64,000 nucleotides of DNA, taken from positions 4,147,617 to 4,211,616 of the forward strand of contig OX638346.1 of assembly GCA_951813515.1 (NCBI GenBank). Reading direction: 5' to 3'. A model generated the notes under the pieces. It did not search any database, was not told the origin of the DNA, and saw only the letters and a program-made list of their open reading frames with translations. The position numbers and the translations under genes are program-made. Below are positions 48,865-59,578 of the stretch, one piece after another; the first letter of the stretch is position 1, and every line of letters begins with the position of its first letter. This DNA is from an uncultured Pseudomonadales bacterium. Its GTDB lineage: Bacteria > Pseudomonadota > Gammaproteobacteria > Pseudomonadales > Azotimanducaceae.

Positions 48865-50838
48865 ATGAACCCACGAATGAAACTGCGATGGCTCGACCGC
48901 CGCCCGGGATCAGACCCGACGCCAGGTCGAATCCGCATCATTGCCCCCATGCTCGTGGCCATGCTGACGGCTGTTGGGTCCACGGTCGTCGCGGCACAAG
49001 ATTCCACCGAAGAACCCGAGACGTGGACCATCAATTCTCCCAACGTCGACATGCTGCAGTTCATCACGCAGATCGCCGACATCACCGGCAAGACCTTCGT
49101 CATAGATCCGCGCATCAAGGGCACTGTCAGCGTCGTCTCGCAGGCGGCGCTCGACAGGGATGAGGTCTACAACCTGCTTCTGTCCGTGTTGCGCGTACAC
49201 GGCATGGGCGCCGTGCCCATCGGCGACGGAGACGTCGTGCACATTGTCCAGAACGTCAACGCGGTCAAGCAGTCCGGCGGTGTGGTCGGGGAGACTGCGG
49301 CGGTGCCCAGCCAGGAAATGGTCACGCAGTTGATACCGGTGCAGAACGTCGAGGCATCGGAACTCGTCAAGATACTGCGCCCAATGAGCCCGCAACACGG
49401 CCACGTGGGCGCCGTCGTCGACCGCAATGTCATCATCATCAGCGACCACGCGAACAACGTGGAACGCCTGCGGCAGGTCATCCGGGAACTCGATGTGCTG
49501 AACGACGACGAAGTGGTCGTACGCGCCCTCGAGCACGCCTGGGCAGGTTCGGTCGTCACCATCCTGGAACAGGTGGCGCCCGAACAGATGGCGAAGGGCG
49601 CGGTCGGTCCCCAGTCCATCCGCATCATCGCCAACGAACGTAACAACAGCCTCCTGCTGCGGGGCAAACCGCAACCGCTGGCGGTGGTGAACGATCTCAT
49701 CGACAAGCTGGATGTGCCGGCGACCGCGATGAGCAATACCCAGGTGATCCACCTGTCCTACGCCGACGCCACCGAGCTTGCCGAAACGCTGAGCCAGTTG
49801 GTCGGCGGAAGAGCCATGGACGAATCGGAATCGCCGATCGAGACCACCATTCAGGCCGATGTCGCCCTGAACGCGATCATTGCCCGGACCAACCCGCGGA
49901 CGATGGACGAGATATTCAACATCGTCAAACAACTGGACACGCGCCGCGCGCAGGTGCTCATAGAAGCCGCGATCGCCGAAGTCTCGGTGTCGGAACTGTT
50001 CAGCGTCGCCGCCGAAACCGCCGCCGCCGACGAACGCGGGCGGTCGGTACCCGCCTTCAACGCCACGCTCAACGGCATCATCGGCGCACTACTCGGTGGC
50101 AGCGGCACGGACTCGGTCAGCCCCGTGGATGTCCTCTCGCAGGCGGAATCGCCCACCATGGGCATCGTCAAACTCGATCGCGACGGCGTCACCTTCGCCC
50201 TCGTCCTGAACGCCTTGTCCACCAACACCGCCGCAGACCTGCTTTCCGCACCCAGCGTGCTCACCCTGGACAACCAGGAAGCCAGCATCCAGGCCGGCCA
50301 GGAGGTTCCGTTCCGCACCGGCTCCTTCAGCACATTGGGCGAAGGCACGACCAACCCCTTTACCACGGTCCAGCGAGAGCCCGTCGGAATCACCCTGCGG
50401 GTGACGCCGCACGTGCACGAAGGTACTGCCGTGCGGCTGGAAATCATGCAGGAGGTGTCGAACCTGCTCGATTCGGGGCTGGCGTTGAACGCCGCCGACC
50501 TCATCACCCAGAAGCGCAAGATCGAGACGACCGTACTCGCCGAGAGCGGCGAAACCATCGCCCTCGGTGGACTGATTCAGAACGACTACCGGGACACGGC
50601 AAAGAGAGTTCCCCTCCTCGGCAACATTCCGCTGGTGGGCAGGTTGTTCCGCAGCACATCCCAGACGCGCGACAAGCGGCACCTGCTGGTGTTCATTCGT
50701 CCAACCGTCGTACGAACCCAGGAAGACGCGAACCGCGTCACCGCCCGGCTGTACGAGTACATCTGGGAAGTCCAGATCTACTCACGCTCGCCGACACCCG
50801 CCCCCGATAGCCTGTTCGAGGGGCAATTCGAGGATTGA
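48865..50838 (+). CDS. gspD: Type II secretion secretin GspD
   Basis: 657 residues. The signal region ends near VVAAQ. N0-N3 domains follow (INSPNVDMLQFITQIADITGKTFVIDPRIKGTV is cut here at DPRIKGTV for the N0 motif). The secretin core shows the VPLLGNIPLVGRLFR signature and ends with HLLVFIRPTVVRT. It forms the outer-membrane pore. The ATPase (GspE), platform (GspF) and pseudopilins are not in this window, so the rest of the system must be elsewhere. Confidence 0.95.
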   Translation: MNPRMKLRWLDRRPGSDPTPGRIRIIAPMLVAMLTAVGSTVVAAQDSTEEPETWTINSPNVDMLQFITQIADITGKTFVIDPRIKGTVSVVSQAALDRDEVYNLLLSVLRVHGMGAVPIGDGDVVHIVQNVNAVKQSGGVVGETAAVPSQEMVTQLIPVQNVEASELVKILRPMSPQHGHVGAVVDRNVIIISDHANNVERLRQVIRELDVLNDDEVVVRALEHAWAGSVVTILEQVAPEQMAKGAVGPQSIRIIANERNNSLLLRGKPQPLAVVNDLIDKLDVPATAMSNTQVIHLSYADATELAETLSQLVGGRAMDESESPIETTIQADVALNAIIARTNPRTMDEIFNIVKQLDTRRAQVLIEAAIAEVSVSELFSVAAETAAADERGRSVPAFNATLNGIIGALLGGSGTDSVSPVDVLSQAESPTMGIVKLDRDGVTFALVLNALSTNTAADLLSAPSVLTLDNQEASIQAGQEVPFRTGSFSTLGEGTTNPFTTVQREPVGITLRVTPHVHEGTAVRLEIMQEVSNLLDSGLALNAADLITQKRKIETTVLAESGETIALGGLIQNDYRDTAKRVPLLGNIPLVGRLFRSTSQTRDKRHLLVFIRPTVVRTQEDANRVTARLYEYIWEVQIYSRSPTPAPDSLFEGQFED

Positions 50839-53240
50839 GCCACATGCGCCGCGAGCAGGGCAATCTCAAGATTGCGTCATTCTGCAAACGCATGAACTAC
50901 GCCGTGGCGCACGCGGTGGTGCGCTGGCTGATACGTCCGGCGACGCCCGGAACGCCGGCGACCGATCCCGTCAACACCATCTATGTGCTGAGGTCGCCCT
51001 CCCTGACCGACCTGATCGCTCTGGACGTGGTCGCACGGCAGATCGGTGCCGCGCAACCGATGGACGCTTTCGAGGCGGACGGCATAAACGAGGCGCACCG
51101 GTTCTTCTTCCTGTATCGCGGCGGATTCCGGCGCCGGCCCACCCGCGGGCACTCAAGGCGCATGCGTCGAATCGAGCACTGGCTGCTCAGTCACCCGGGC
51201 GCCGAAGCCACGTTGATCCCCGTCTCGGTATTCTGGGGGCGCGCCGGGAACAAGGACCGGTCGCTCCTGCGCGCGCTCTTTTCCGACGACTGGTCGGTCA
51301 CTTCGCGGTTCCGCCGGTTCATGAGCCTGTTCTTCAACCGCACCGACATCCTGGTGCAGTTCGCAACACCGATACCCTGGCGCGACATCATCGATCCGGG
51401 CATGGACCCAAACCGCCTTGCGCGCCGAACAGCGCGACTCGTGCGCGTCAAGCTCCGCAATCAACGCACGTCAACGCTTGGTCCCGACCTCTCCCACCGG
51501 GGCAGCCTCGTACGGCGGATACTCGGGAGCGAAGCTGTGCGGTCCCTGGTCGAAGCCAGCGAAGAGAAGGACGCCTCCGCGCGGCTGGCCCGGCACTATG
51601 CGGACGAAATCGCGTCCGACCTGTCCTATCCGGGGCTCAGGCTCTTCAACGGTTTTCTCACCTGGTTCTGGCACCGTATCTATGCCGGCATCGAGGTGAG
51701 AGGCCTTGAGCGATTCGCCGCCATCGCCGAAACACACACGCTAGTGTACGCGCCGAGCCATCGCTCTCACATCGACTACCTGCTGCTGTCCTACGCGCTG
51801 TTTCACGCAGGGCTGATGCCGCCCCACATCGCCGCCGGCGAGAACCTGAACCTTCCGGTCCTCGGGCCACTACTCCGCCGCGGCGGCGCCTTCTTCATGC
51901 GCCGCAGTTTCGCCGACGATCCACTCTATGCGGCAGTGTTCTCCGAGTACGTCCACCAGGTGCTTTGGCGCGGACATTCGGTGGAGTACTTCATCGAGGG
52001 CGGACGTTCGCGAACCGGGCGCCTGCTCGATCCTCGCACCGGCATGTTGCGCATGACCGTCCGCAGCCACAGGCGCGGCGTGCGGCGCCCCATCGCCATC
52101 GTGCCGGTACACATCGGTTACGAGAAGCTGGTGGAGGCCGGGTCATACCTGGAGGAATTGCGGGGCGAGGCGAAGCCCCGGGAATCGGTTCGCAGCGTCG
52201 TACAGAGCCTGCGGCTGGTCCGCCAGTCGTTCGGCAAGGTCGCCCTTGACTTCGCCAAGCCGATACCGCTCGACGAGTTCGTGCCCCCGTCCGGAGAGGA
52301 TGGGGACCAGGACGGCCCGCTCGTGCGTGCGCTGGCTGTGGAGATACTCACGCGCATCAACGCCGTTGCGTCAGTCAACCCCGCCAACCTCGTCTCGCTC
52401 GTCACGCTGTCCATGCCACGCCATGCCATCGACGAGAGGCTGGCGCTCGAACAGATCGATTGTCTGCGCGACCTGCTCGCCCTCGACGCCGACCGCCACC
52501 AACACCATGTCACATCGATGTCCGCGAGCGATGTCCTCGTCCATGTCGAATCGCTCGGCATGCTGGATCGCGACGTGCACGATTTCGGCGACATCCTGGG
52601 CCACGACAACTTCGCCGCCGCACGCATGACCTGGTACCGGAACAACGCGCTGCCGGCGTTCGCGGTTCCGGCGCTCATCGCCTGCCTGCTGGTCAACCGG
52701 CGCCGGCGCGCGCGCGCCGCCGACCTCGCGAAGTACTTTCACGCAGTGTTTCCCCACATGCGCGCGGAGCTCTTTCTCGAACCCGCAAGCGAAGATCTCG
52801 TGGATCGCTGGCTGCGTCACATGGCGCAACTCCACCTCGTGGTCAGGCACGGGGAAGACGCGTACGCGCCGCCGGCAAGGCACGCGCCCGCGCATTTCCG
52901 CCTCCGGCTCCTGGCCAACATCGTCATGCAGACCATCGAACGCTACTACATCGTCGGCACCCTGCTGACTCGCCATGGCACCATGACGCGCGCCGATCTC
53001 GAACGCGAATCCGTCATCGTCGCGCGACGCATGACCCGGATATACGGCATCAATGCGCCGGATTTTTTCGACGCGGCGCTATTCCGCCGCTTCGTTCAGA
53101 CGCTGATCGAGCGCGGCGCGGCAGTCGAATCGGAAGCGGGCGAACTCAGCCCCGCTCCCATACTCCGGGAGGTGCTTCGCGGCGCCCGGGGCGTCATCAG
53201 CGACGAGTTTCGCCAAGCGGTCTCGCGCCAGCGGCAGTAG
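50835..53240 (+). CDS. plsB: Glycerol-3-phosphate acyltransferase PlsB
   Basis: 801 residues, usual length. PlsB starts phospholipid synthesis by acylating glycerol 3-phosphate. The acyltransferase motif HRSHIDYLLLSY (HX4D) is near residue 309; motif II GGAFFMRRSF and motif III FIEGGRSRTGRLL follow. TTG 50835 overlaps the gspD stop (TTGA); ATG 50844 is the alternative. The 3' end overlaps the convergent sugar dehydrogenase gene by 44 nt. Confidence 0.94.
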   Translation: MSHMRREQGNLKIASFCKRMNYAVAHAVVRWLIRPATPGTPATDPVNTIYVLRSPSLTDLIALDVVARQIGAAQPMDAFEADGINEAHRFFFLYRGGFRRRPTRGHSRRMRRIEHWLLSHPGAEATLIPVSVFWGRAGNKDRSLLRALFSDDWSVTSRFRRFMSLFFNRTDILVQFATPIPWRDIIDPGMDPNRLARRTARLVRVKLRNQRTSTLGPDLSHRGSLVRRILGSEAVRSLVEASEEKDASARLARHYADEIASDLSYPGLRLFNGFLTWFWHRIYAGIEVRGLERFAAIAETHTLVYAPSHRSHIDYLLLSYALFHAGLMPPHIAAGENLNLPVLGPLLRRGGAFFMRRSFADDPLYAAVFSEYVHQVLWRGHSVEYFIEGGRSRTGRLLDPRTGMLRMTVRSHRRGVRRPIAIVPVHIGYEKLVEAGSYLEELRGEAKPRESVRSVVQSLRLVRQSFGKVALDFAKPIPLDEFVPPSGEDGDQDGPLVRALAVEILTRINAVASVNPANLVSLVTLSMPRHAIDERLALEQIDCLRDLLALDADRHQHHVTSMSASDVLVHVESLGMLDRDVHDFGDILGHDNFAAARMTWYRNNALPAFAVPALIACLLVNRRRRARAADLAKYFHAVFPHMRAELFLEPASEDLVDRWLRHMAQLHLVVRHGEDAYAPPARHAPAHFRLRLLANIVMQTIERYYIVGTLLTRHGTMTRADLERESVIVARRMTRIYGINAPDFFDAALFRRFVQTLIERGAAVESEAGELSPAPILREVLRGARGVISDEFRQAVSRQRQ

Positions 53241-54321
53241 GTGTCACGCGGTAGATCCGGCCGCCGTGGTCATCCGAGATCAACAGCGTTCCGTCCCGCG
53301 CCACGAGCACATCCGCCGGACGCCCGCTGAACGACTGTCCATCCAGCCAGACGTCGACGAACGGTTCCGCCCGGGTCTCTCCCGCGCGCACCACGCTGAC
53401 CCGGTAGCCCACCTTCGACAGTCGGTTCCACGACCCGTGCTCGGCGATGAACAGCGCTCCCGCATACACCGGGGGAAACCTGTCTCCATCGTAGAACGCC
53501 ATGCCAAGCGCTGCGGAGTGCGCCTGGATCTCGTACACCGGCGGCACGTAGTCGGCGGGGTCGTGGTCCGCGCCGAACTCCGGGTCGCGGATGTCCGTGC
53601 CGTGAATGTGGGGGTAGCCGTAGTGCGCTCCCGCTTGCTCCACCACGTTCACCTCCTCCGGCGGGACGTCGGGTCCCATCCAGTCGCGGCCGTTATCCGT
53701 GAACCACAACTTGCCTGTCCCGGGATGCCAGTCCATGCCAACGCTGTTGCGCACACCGCGCGCATAGATCGACCAGTCGCCGGTGTGCGGATGCATGCGG
53801 AGAATCGTAGCGAACACTTCGTCCTCCGGATGGCAGATGTTGCACGGCGCGCCGACAGGAACGTAGAGGTAGCCGTCGGGACCCACCGAAAGGTATTTCC
53901 AGCCGTGGTGACCCTTGTCGGGTAGCGCATCGGTTACGACCTCGGGCGCCGGACGGTCCATGAACGTGCGCTCGATGTCCCGATACCGCAGCACGCGGTT
54001 AAGCGCCGCGACGTACAGATCGTCGCCGATGAGCGCGATTCCGCTCGGCACGGGGAGACCGCTGGCGAAGGTCACGACTTCCGCCGTGCCGCCGGGCACG
54101 AGGGTCACCGCGTACAGCTTGCCCGCCCTCCTCGACCCAACCAGCAGCAGGCCCGAGTCGGTCTCGGCCATCTGGCGCGCGTTCGGCACGTCGTCCGTCA
54201 CCACCGACAGCGAGAAGCCCGCCGCGACTCGCTCCTCGGCTACGGCCGGCTCGGGAATGACCGCCAGCGCAAGAACCAGCGCCCCTACTACGATCCGGCG
54301 TGCATCTCGTGGAAAGCTCAT
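53197..54321 (-). CDS. Secreted PQQ-dependent sugar dehydrogenase family protein
   Basis: 374 residues. A signal peptide (IVVGALVLALAVIPEPAVA) leads to a six-bladed propeller typical of the soluble glucose/sorbosone dehydrogenase family. Family blocks: GWKYLSVGPDGYLYVPVGAPCNIC, ILRMHPHTGDWSIYARGVRNSVGMDWHPGTG is reduced here to ARGVRNSVGMDWHP, and LWFTDNGRDWMGPD. It likely oxidises a sugar in the periplasm with PQQ, but the substrate cannot be told. No PQQ synthesis genes are nearby. Confidence 0.85.
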   Translation of the reverse strand: MSFPRDARRIVVGALVLALAVIPEPAVAEERVAAGFSLSVVTDDVPNARQMAETDSGLLLVGSRRAGKLYAVTLVPGGTAEVVTFASGLPVPSGIALIGDDLYVAALNRVLRYRDIERTFMDRPAPEVVTDALPDKGHHGWKYLSVGPDGYLYVPVGAPCNICHPEDEVFATILRMHPHTGDWSIYARGVRNSVGMDWHPGTGKLWFTDNGRDWMGPDVPPEEVNVVEQAGAHYGYPHIHGTDIRDPEFGADHDPADYVPPVYEIQAHSAALGMAFYDGDRFPPVYAGALFIAEHGSWNRLSKVGYRVSVVRAGETRAEPFVDVWLDGQSFSGRPADVLVARDGTLLISDDHGGRIYRVTPTAAGARPLGETRR

Positions 54322-54456
54322 GCACGTAAGCTTGCTGGACTCGACGTGCCGGGGTCAATGTTCAAGAGAATTCCCAACCCCTTGCGGCATTCTTCTTCCA
54401 CTGCCAAATGCGGCGTGACATGATCCATTGCGCTCATTCGTCCGCCGCCGATCACC

Positions 54457-55503
54457 ATGACCAGCTATTTCGTTCGCCGCTTTTTGCTGATCGTCCCAAC
54501 CTTCATCGGCGTCACCGTCCTGGTATTCGTCCTGACACGCCTGGTTCCCGGCGGTCCCATCGAGCGCATGCTGCAGGAAGCGGCGATGGCCGGCGGCGAC
54601 TTCGCCGAGGCGACATCCGGCTACGACGGCCTCGGCGGCAGCGCACTGTCCGACGATCAGATCGCGGAACTGGAGGCCTACTACGGCTTCGACAAGCCGG
54701 TCCTGGTCTCCTACGTCGAGTGGCTCGGCAAGGTGCTCGTGCTCGATCTCGGCACTTCGACCCGCTACAACGATCCCGTCTGGGACACCATCAAGGAGCG
54801 TTTCCCCATTTCGATCTTCTACGGGGTGGCGACGCTGATCCTCACCTATGGCGTCTGCATCCCGCTCGGCATCGTCAAGGCGATCCGCCACAAGACCGCC
54901 TTCGACAACGTAAGTTCCGCCCTGGTGTTCTTCGGCTACGCCATCCCCAACTACGTGGTCGGCATCGGGCTTCTGGCCCTTTTCGCGGCGCATCTCGAGT
55001 GGTTCCCCCTGGGTGGGTTCGTAAGCGACGACTTCTACGCGCTTTCCGGGTTCGGCAAGGTCGTCGACGTGCTGTGGCACGCCACGCTGCCGTTGCTCGC
55101 CTACACGGCCGGCAGTTTTGCGGTGATGACTATGCTGATGAAGAACTCCCTGATGGACAACCTGGCGGCGGAATACGTGCGCACGGCCATCGCCAAGGGC
55201 ATGAACTTCAGGCGCGCCGTGTTCAACCATGCGTTGCGCAACAGCCTGATCCCCATCGCCACCTCGTTCGGGTCCAACATCTCGCTGATCCTGACGGGGT
55301 CCTTTCTGATCGAGAAGATATTCAATATCGATGGATTCGGGTTGCTCGGTTTCGAGTCCCTTGTCGAACGCGACTACCCCGTGGTGATGGGCATACTGGT
55401 GATCTCCGCCCTGTTGTTCTTGATCGGCAACATACTCTCGGACATCTGCGTCGCGCTGGTCGACCCGAGGGTCAGGTTCGGCAGCGGAGAGTCGGCGCAA
55501 TGA
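54457..55503 (+). CDS. yejB: Peptide ABC transporter permease, YejB-like
   Basis: 348 residues, DppB/OppB fold with six membrane helices. The N-terminus YFVRRFLLIVPTFIGVTVLVF and the large periplasmic loop, the EYVRTAIAKGMNFRRAVFNHALRNSL ATPase-contact loop (EAA type), and IFNIDGFGLLGFESLVERDYPVVMG match YejB. Yej systems import oligopeptides, including microcin C in E. coli. No strong ribosome site is seen. Coupled to yejE by a 4-bp ATGA overlap. Confidence 0.88.
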   Translation: MTSYFVRRFLLIVPTFIGVTVLVFVLTRLVPGGPIERMLQEAAMAGGDFAEATSGYDGLGGSALSDDQIAELEAYYGFDKPVLVSYVEWLGKVLVLDLGTSTRYNDPVWDTIKERFPISIFYGVATLILTYGVCIPLGIVKAIRHKTAFDNVSSALVFFGYAIPNYVVGIGLLALFAAHLEWFPLGGFVSDDFYALSGFGKVVDVLWHATLPLLAYTAGSFAVMTMLMKNSLMDNLAAEYVRTAIAKGMNFRRAVFNHALRNSLIPIATSFGSNISLILTGSFLIEKIFNIDGFGLLGFESLVERDYPVVMGILVISALLFLIGNILSDICVALVDPRVRFGSGESAQ

Positions 55504-56582
55504 AGGCCGACCAACCTCGGGATCAAACGCTTGGCTGGCTGGCTCTCAATCCGCTTACGGTCAAGAAGTGGCAGCGCTTCAGGTCCATCAAGCGCGGCTA
55601 CTATTCCGCCATCATCCTCGCCGTCGCCCTCGTCGCCTCACTCGGTGCGGAGTTGCTCGTCAATAGCCGCGCCCTGATCGTCTACTATGAGGGCACGGTG
55701 GCATTCCCGACATACGGAGACGTCATTCCGGGCAGGGCCTTCGGCCTGGATTACGACTACGAAACCGATTACCGCGAACTCAAGCGCCGGTTCGCCGAAC
55801 AGGACGAAGGCGATTGGGTACTGATGCCGCCAGTAGCCTACGATGCGCTCGAAAACGACCTGCGCGCGGACGCCTATCCGCCCTACCCGCCATCCTGGTC
55901 GAGCGGTCACTATCTCGGCACCGACTCCACCGGACGCGATGTGCTGGCGCGGCTGGTGTACGGCTTCCGGATCGCATTCGGCTTCGCCTTTCTCCTGCTC
56001 GCCTGCAACTACCTTCTCGGCATAGCGCTCGGCTCTGCCATGGGATTCTGGGGCGGGGCCTTCGATCTCCTGTTCCAGCGCGTGATCGAGGTCTTCAACA
56101 TGGTGCCCCTTCTCTACGTCATCATGATCGTCGCCAGCATTGTGGTGCCGACCTTCTGGACGCTCGTTGGGATCATGGTGATCTTCAACTGGACGCAGAT
56201 GACCTGGTACATGCGCACGTCCACATACAGGGAGAAGTCCCGCGAATACGTTCTCGCCGCGCGCGCCCTCGGCGCTTCCAATTCGCGCATGATTGCCACC
56301 CATATTCTCCCGAACGCGATCTCGGTCATCGTCACCTTTATTCCGTTTTCCATCGCCACCGGCATTGCGCTGCTGACCGCGCTCGACTACCTCGGTTTCG
56401 GCCTGCCGCCGCCGACCCCTAGCTGGGGCGAAATGCTGGCGGAGGGCACGAGTCACCTGGAATCGCCGTGGATCGTTGCGTCGGTGGTCGTGGGCATGGT
56501 GCTGGTGCTGCTCATGGTGAACTACATCGGCGAGGCGGTTCGAGAAGCATTCGATCCCAAGAAATTCACCTACTACGAATAG
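55500..56582 (+). CDS. yejE: Peptide ABC transporter permease, YejE-like
   Basis: 360 residues. LNPLTVKKWQRFRSIKRGYYS and the long periplasmic insertion after helix 1 (residues about 45-130) are typical of YejE. HYLGTDSTGRDVLARLVYGFR and the EAA loop REYVLAARALGASNSRMIATHILPN follow. The C-terminus has LDYLGFGLPPPTPSWGEML. Start ATG 55500 overlaps the yejB stop; the frame runs open far upstream but that part is antisense-like noise in another frame of yejB. Confidence 0.9.
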   Translation: MKADQPRDQTLGWLALNPLTVKKWQRFRSIKRGYYSAIILAVALVASLGAELLVNSRALIVYYEGTVAFPTYGDVIPGRAFGLDYDYETDYRELKRRFAEQDEGDWVLMPPVAYDALENDLRADAYPPYPPSWSSGHYLGTDSTGRDVLARLVYGFRIAFGFAFLLLACNYLLGIALGSAMGFWGGAFDLLFQRVIEVFNMVPLLYVIMIVASIVVPTFWTLVGIMVIFNWTQMTWYMRTSTYREKSREYVLAARALGASNSRMIATHILPNAISVIVTFIPFSIATGIALLTALDYLGFGLPPPTPSWGEMLAEGTSHLESPWIVASVVVGMVLVLLMVNYIGEAVREAFDPKKFTYYE

Positions 56583-56593
56583 GAGAGGTCTCC

Positions 56594-58567
56594 ATGGCAT
56601 CGCACATCCAACGATATTGCAGTCTGCCCTGCCATGACGTCCCTCGGGAGCGCGTCTGGCAGAAGGCTCGCCTCAGTGCATCCGTGATCGCCCTGGCCGG
56701 CTGCGCAGCGTTCATGGCAGCCTGCGGTACCGAAACCACGCCACCGGACGACGAACCCGCCACGTCCGTAATCGAACTGCCGCCGATCGAAGTACGCGAA
56801 GGCGACGGGCTCCCGCAAACGCTGCCAGCGGACCTCGTCTGGGAAACCAATGAATCCGATCCGGTGTTCGCCTCATCCAAGGCCAGGCGCGGCGGCACCT
56901 TCCGCACCTGGATGCTCGGCTTCCCCCTCACGCTGCGCAGGGTGGGTCCGGACTCCAACGGCGCCTTCGCCGGCTACCTGCGCTACAACCAGCTCGGACC
57001 CGTGAGCTACCACCCCATCACGCGCCGGCCGATCCCGTCACTGGCGACGCACTGGGCCTACGGCGCCGATGGGCGCAGCATCTACTACCGCCTCAACCCC
57101 CGCGCACGCTGGTCCGACGGGGTGCCCGTGACCGCCGACGACTTCGTGTTCGCTTTGCAGTTCATGCGATCCAAGGTGATCGTCGCGCCGTGGTACAACA
57201 ACTATTACACGGAACGCATCCGCGACATCAAACGATACGACGACCACACCATCGGCGTGCAGGGCGCAGACCCGAAGCCTGTCAACGAGATGCACGCCGC
57301 GTACGGTTTCGGCCCGCAACCTCGCCACTTTCATGTGCCTACCGACGACTGGGTGCAGCGCAACAACTGGGAAATCGAACCCAACACCGGGCCGTACCAG
57401 ATCAGCGAGGTCAGGAAAGGCAAGCACATCGAATTGACCCGCAAGGCCGACTGGTGGGGCGACGAGATCAAGTACAACCGTTACCGCTTCAACCCCGACA
57501 AGGTGCGCGTTCGGGTGATCCGGGATGCGAATATCGCATTACAGCACTTCCTGAAGGGCGACCTGGACGCCTTCGACCTGGTACTGCCGCAGTTCTGGCA
57601 CGACAAGGTGACGGGCCCGCCGGTCGATGCCGGCTACATCGCGAAATACTGGTTCTACAACGATCTCCCAGTGCCGTCCGCGGGCATGTTCCTGAACACG
57701 GCCGATCCGATTCTGGCGGATCGGCAGGTCCGTCTCGGCCTGGCGCACGCAATGCACTTCGACCGCGTCATCGATACCGTGCTGCGCGGCGACTACGAGC
57801 GGCTGCCGACCTTCCAGCTCGGCTTCGGCGAGTACGACAACCGTGAAATCGAGGCGCGGGAATTCGATCTCGACAAGGCGGGCGAGTACTTCGATGCCGC
57901 CGGGTTCGACCAGCGCGGCGGCGACGGCATCCGGCAACGCGACGGACAGCGGCTGTCGCTCAGGGTCACCTATGGCAACTCGCTACACACCGAGCGCCTG
58001 GTCATCCTCAAGGAGGAGGCAAAGAAGGCCGGCGTCTCGCTCGAACTGCAACTCCTCGACTCCTCCGGATCGTTCAAGCAGATGCAGGAGAAGAAACACC
58101 AGATCGCCTGGATGACCTGGGCCAGTTCGGGACTGTCACCGCGCTACTGGGAACACTTCCACTCGGTGAACGCCAACAAGACGCAGACCAACAATCTCGC
58201 CAACTACGGCGATCCCGTGATGGACGAACTTATCCTGGCTTTCCGCGCTTCCGCAGATCTTCGCGAACGGGTCGACATCGCGCATCGGCTGGAGCGAATG
58301 GTGTACGACGCGGGCGTTGTCATCCCGACGTTCCAGGTGCCCTATACCCGGGCTGGCGCGTGGCGCTGGGTGAAGCTTCCGCAATGGCTCGGCACCCGCA
58401 CTTCCGGCTCGCTGTTCAATTCGCAGGCCCTGTCCGCCGGCATCTTTTCTTCCGGAGGACTGTTCTGGATCGACGCCGATGAAAAGGAACGGACGCTGAG
58501 AGCGAAAGACGAGGGACGCACGTTCAAACCGGTCACCATCGTGAACACGGAATACCGGGCGCGCTGA
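56594..58567 (+). CDS. yejA: Extracellular peptide-binding lipoprotein, YejA-like
   Basis: 657 residues. The N-terminus has a hydrophobic stretch with a lipobox-like FMAAC (about residue 40), so a lipid-anchored binding protein is likely. The SBP family 5 fold shows GTFRTWMLGFPLTLR, SLATHWAYGADGRSIYYRL, ARWSDGVPVTADDFVF and VRLGLAHAMHFDRVID. The strong AGGAGAGG ribosome site sets ATG 56594. It lies inside the transporter operon, 11 nt after yejE and 3 nt before the ATPase. Confidence 0.88.
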   Translation: MASHIQRYCSLPCHDVPRERVWQKARLSASVIALAGCAAFMAACGTETTPPDDEPATSVIELPPIEVREGDGLPQTLPADLVWETNESDPVFASSKARRGGTFRTWMLGFPLTLRRVGPDSNGAFAGYLRYNQLGPVSYHPITRRPIPSLATHWAYGADGRSIYYRLNPRARWSDGVPVTADDFVFALQFMRSKVIVAPWYNNYYTERIRDIKRYDDHTIGVQGADPKPVNEMHAAYGFGPQPRHFHVPTDDWVQRNNWEIEPNTGPYQISEVRKGKHIELTRKADWWGDEIKYNRYRFNPDKVRVRVIRDANIALQHFLKGDLDAFDLVLPQFWHDKVTGPPVDAGYIAKYWFYNDLPVPSAGMFLNTADPILADRQVRLGLAHAMHFDRVIDTVLRGDYERLPTFQLGFGEYDNREIEAREFDLDKAGEYFDAAGFDQRGGDGIRQRDGQRLSLRVTYGNSLHTERLVILKEEAKKAGVSLELQLLDSSGSFKQMQEKKHQIAWMTWASSGLSPRYWEHFHSVNANKTQTNNLANYGDPVMDELILAFRASADLRERVDIAHRLERMVYDAGVVIPTFQVPYTRAGAWRWVKLPQWLGTRTSGSLFNSQALSAGIFSSGGLFWIDADEKERTLRAKDEGRTFKPVTIVNTEYRAR

Positions 58568-58570
58568 AGC

Positions 58571-59574
<1,004 letters not shown>

Positions 59575-59578
<4 letters not shown>

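Noticed and set aside
53830-53860. CxxCH-type heme motif (CNICH) in the sugar dehydrogenase
   Set aside because: Cysteines at this place are common in the PQQ sugar dehydrogenase family without heme, and no other cytochrome features are present.
54408-55499. Long upstream extension of the yejE frame
   Set aside because: It lies in a different frame across yejB, is Arg-rich and low in complexity, and family homology begins at ATG 55500.
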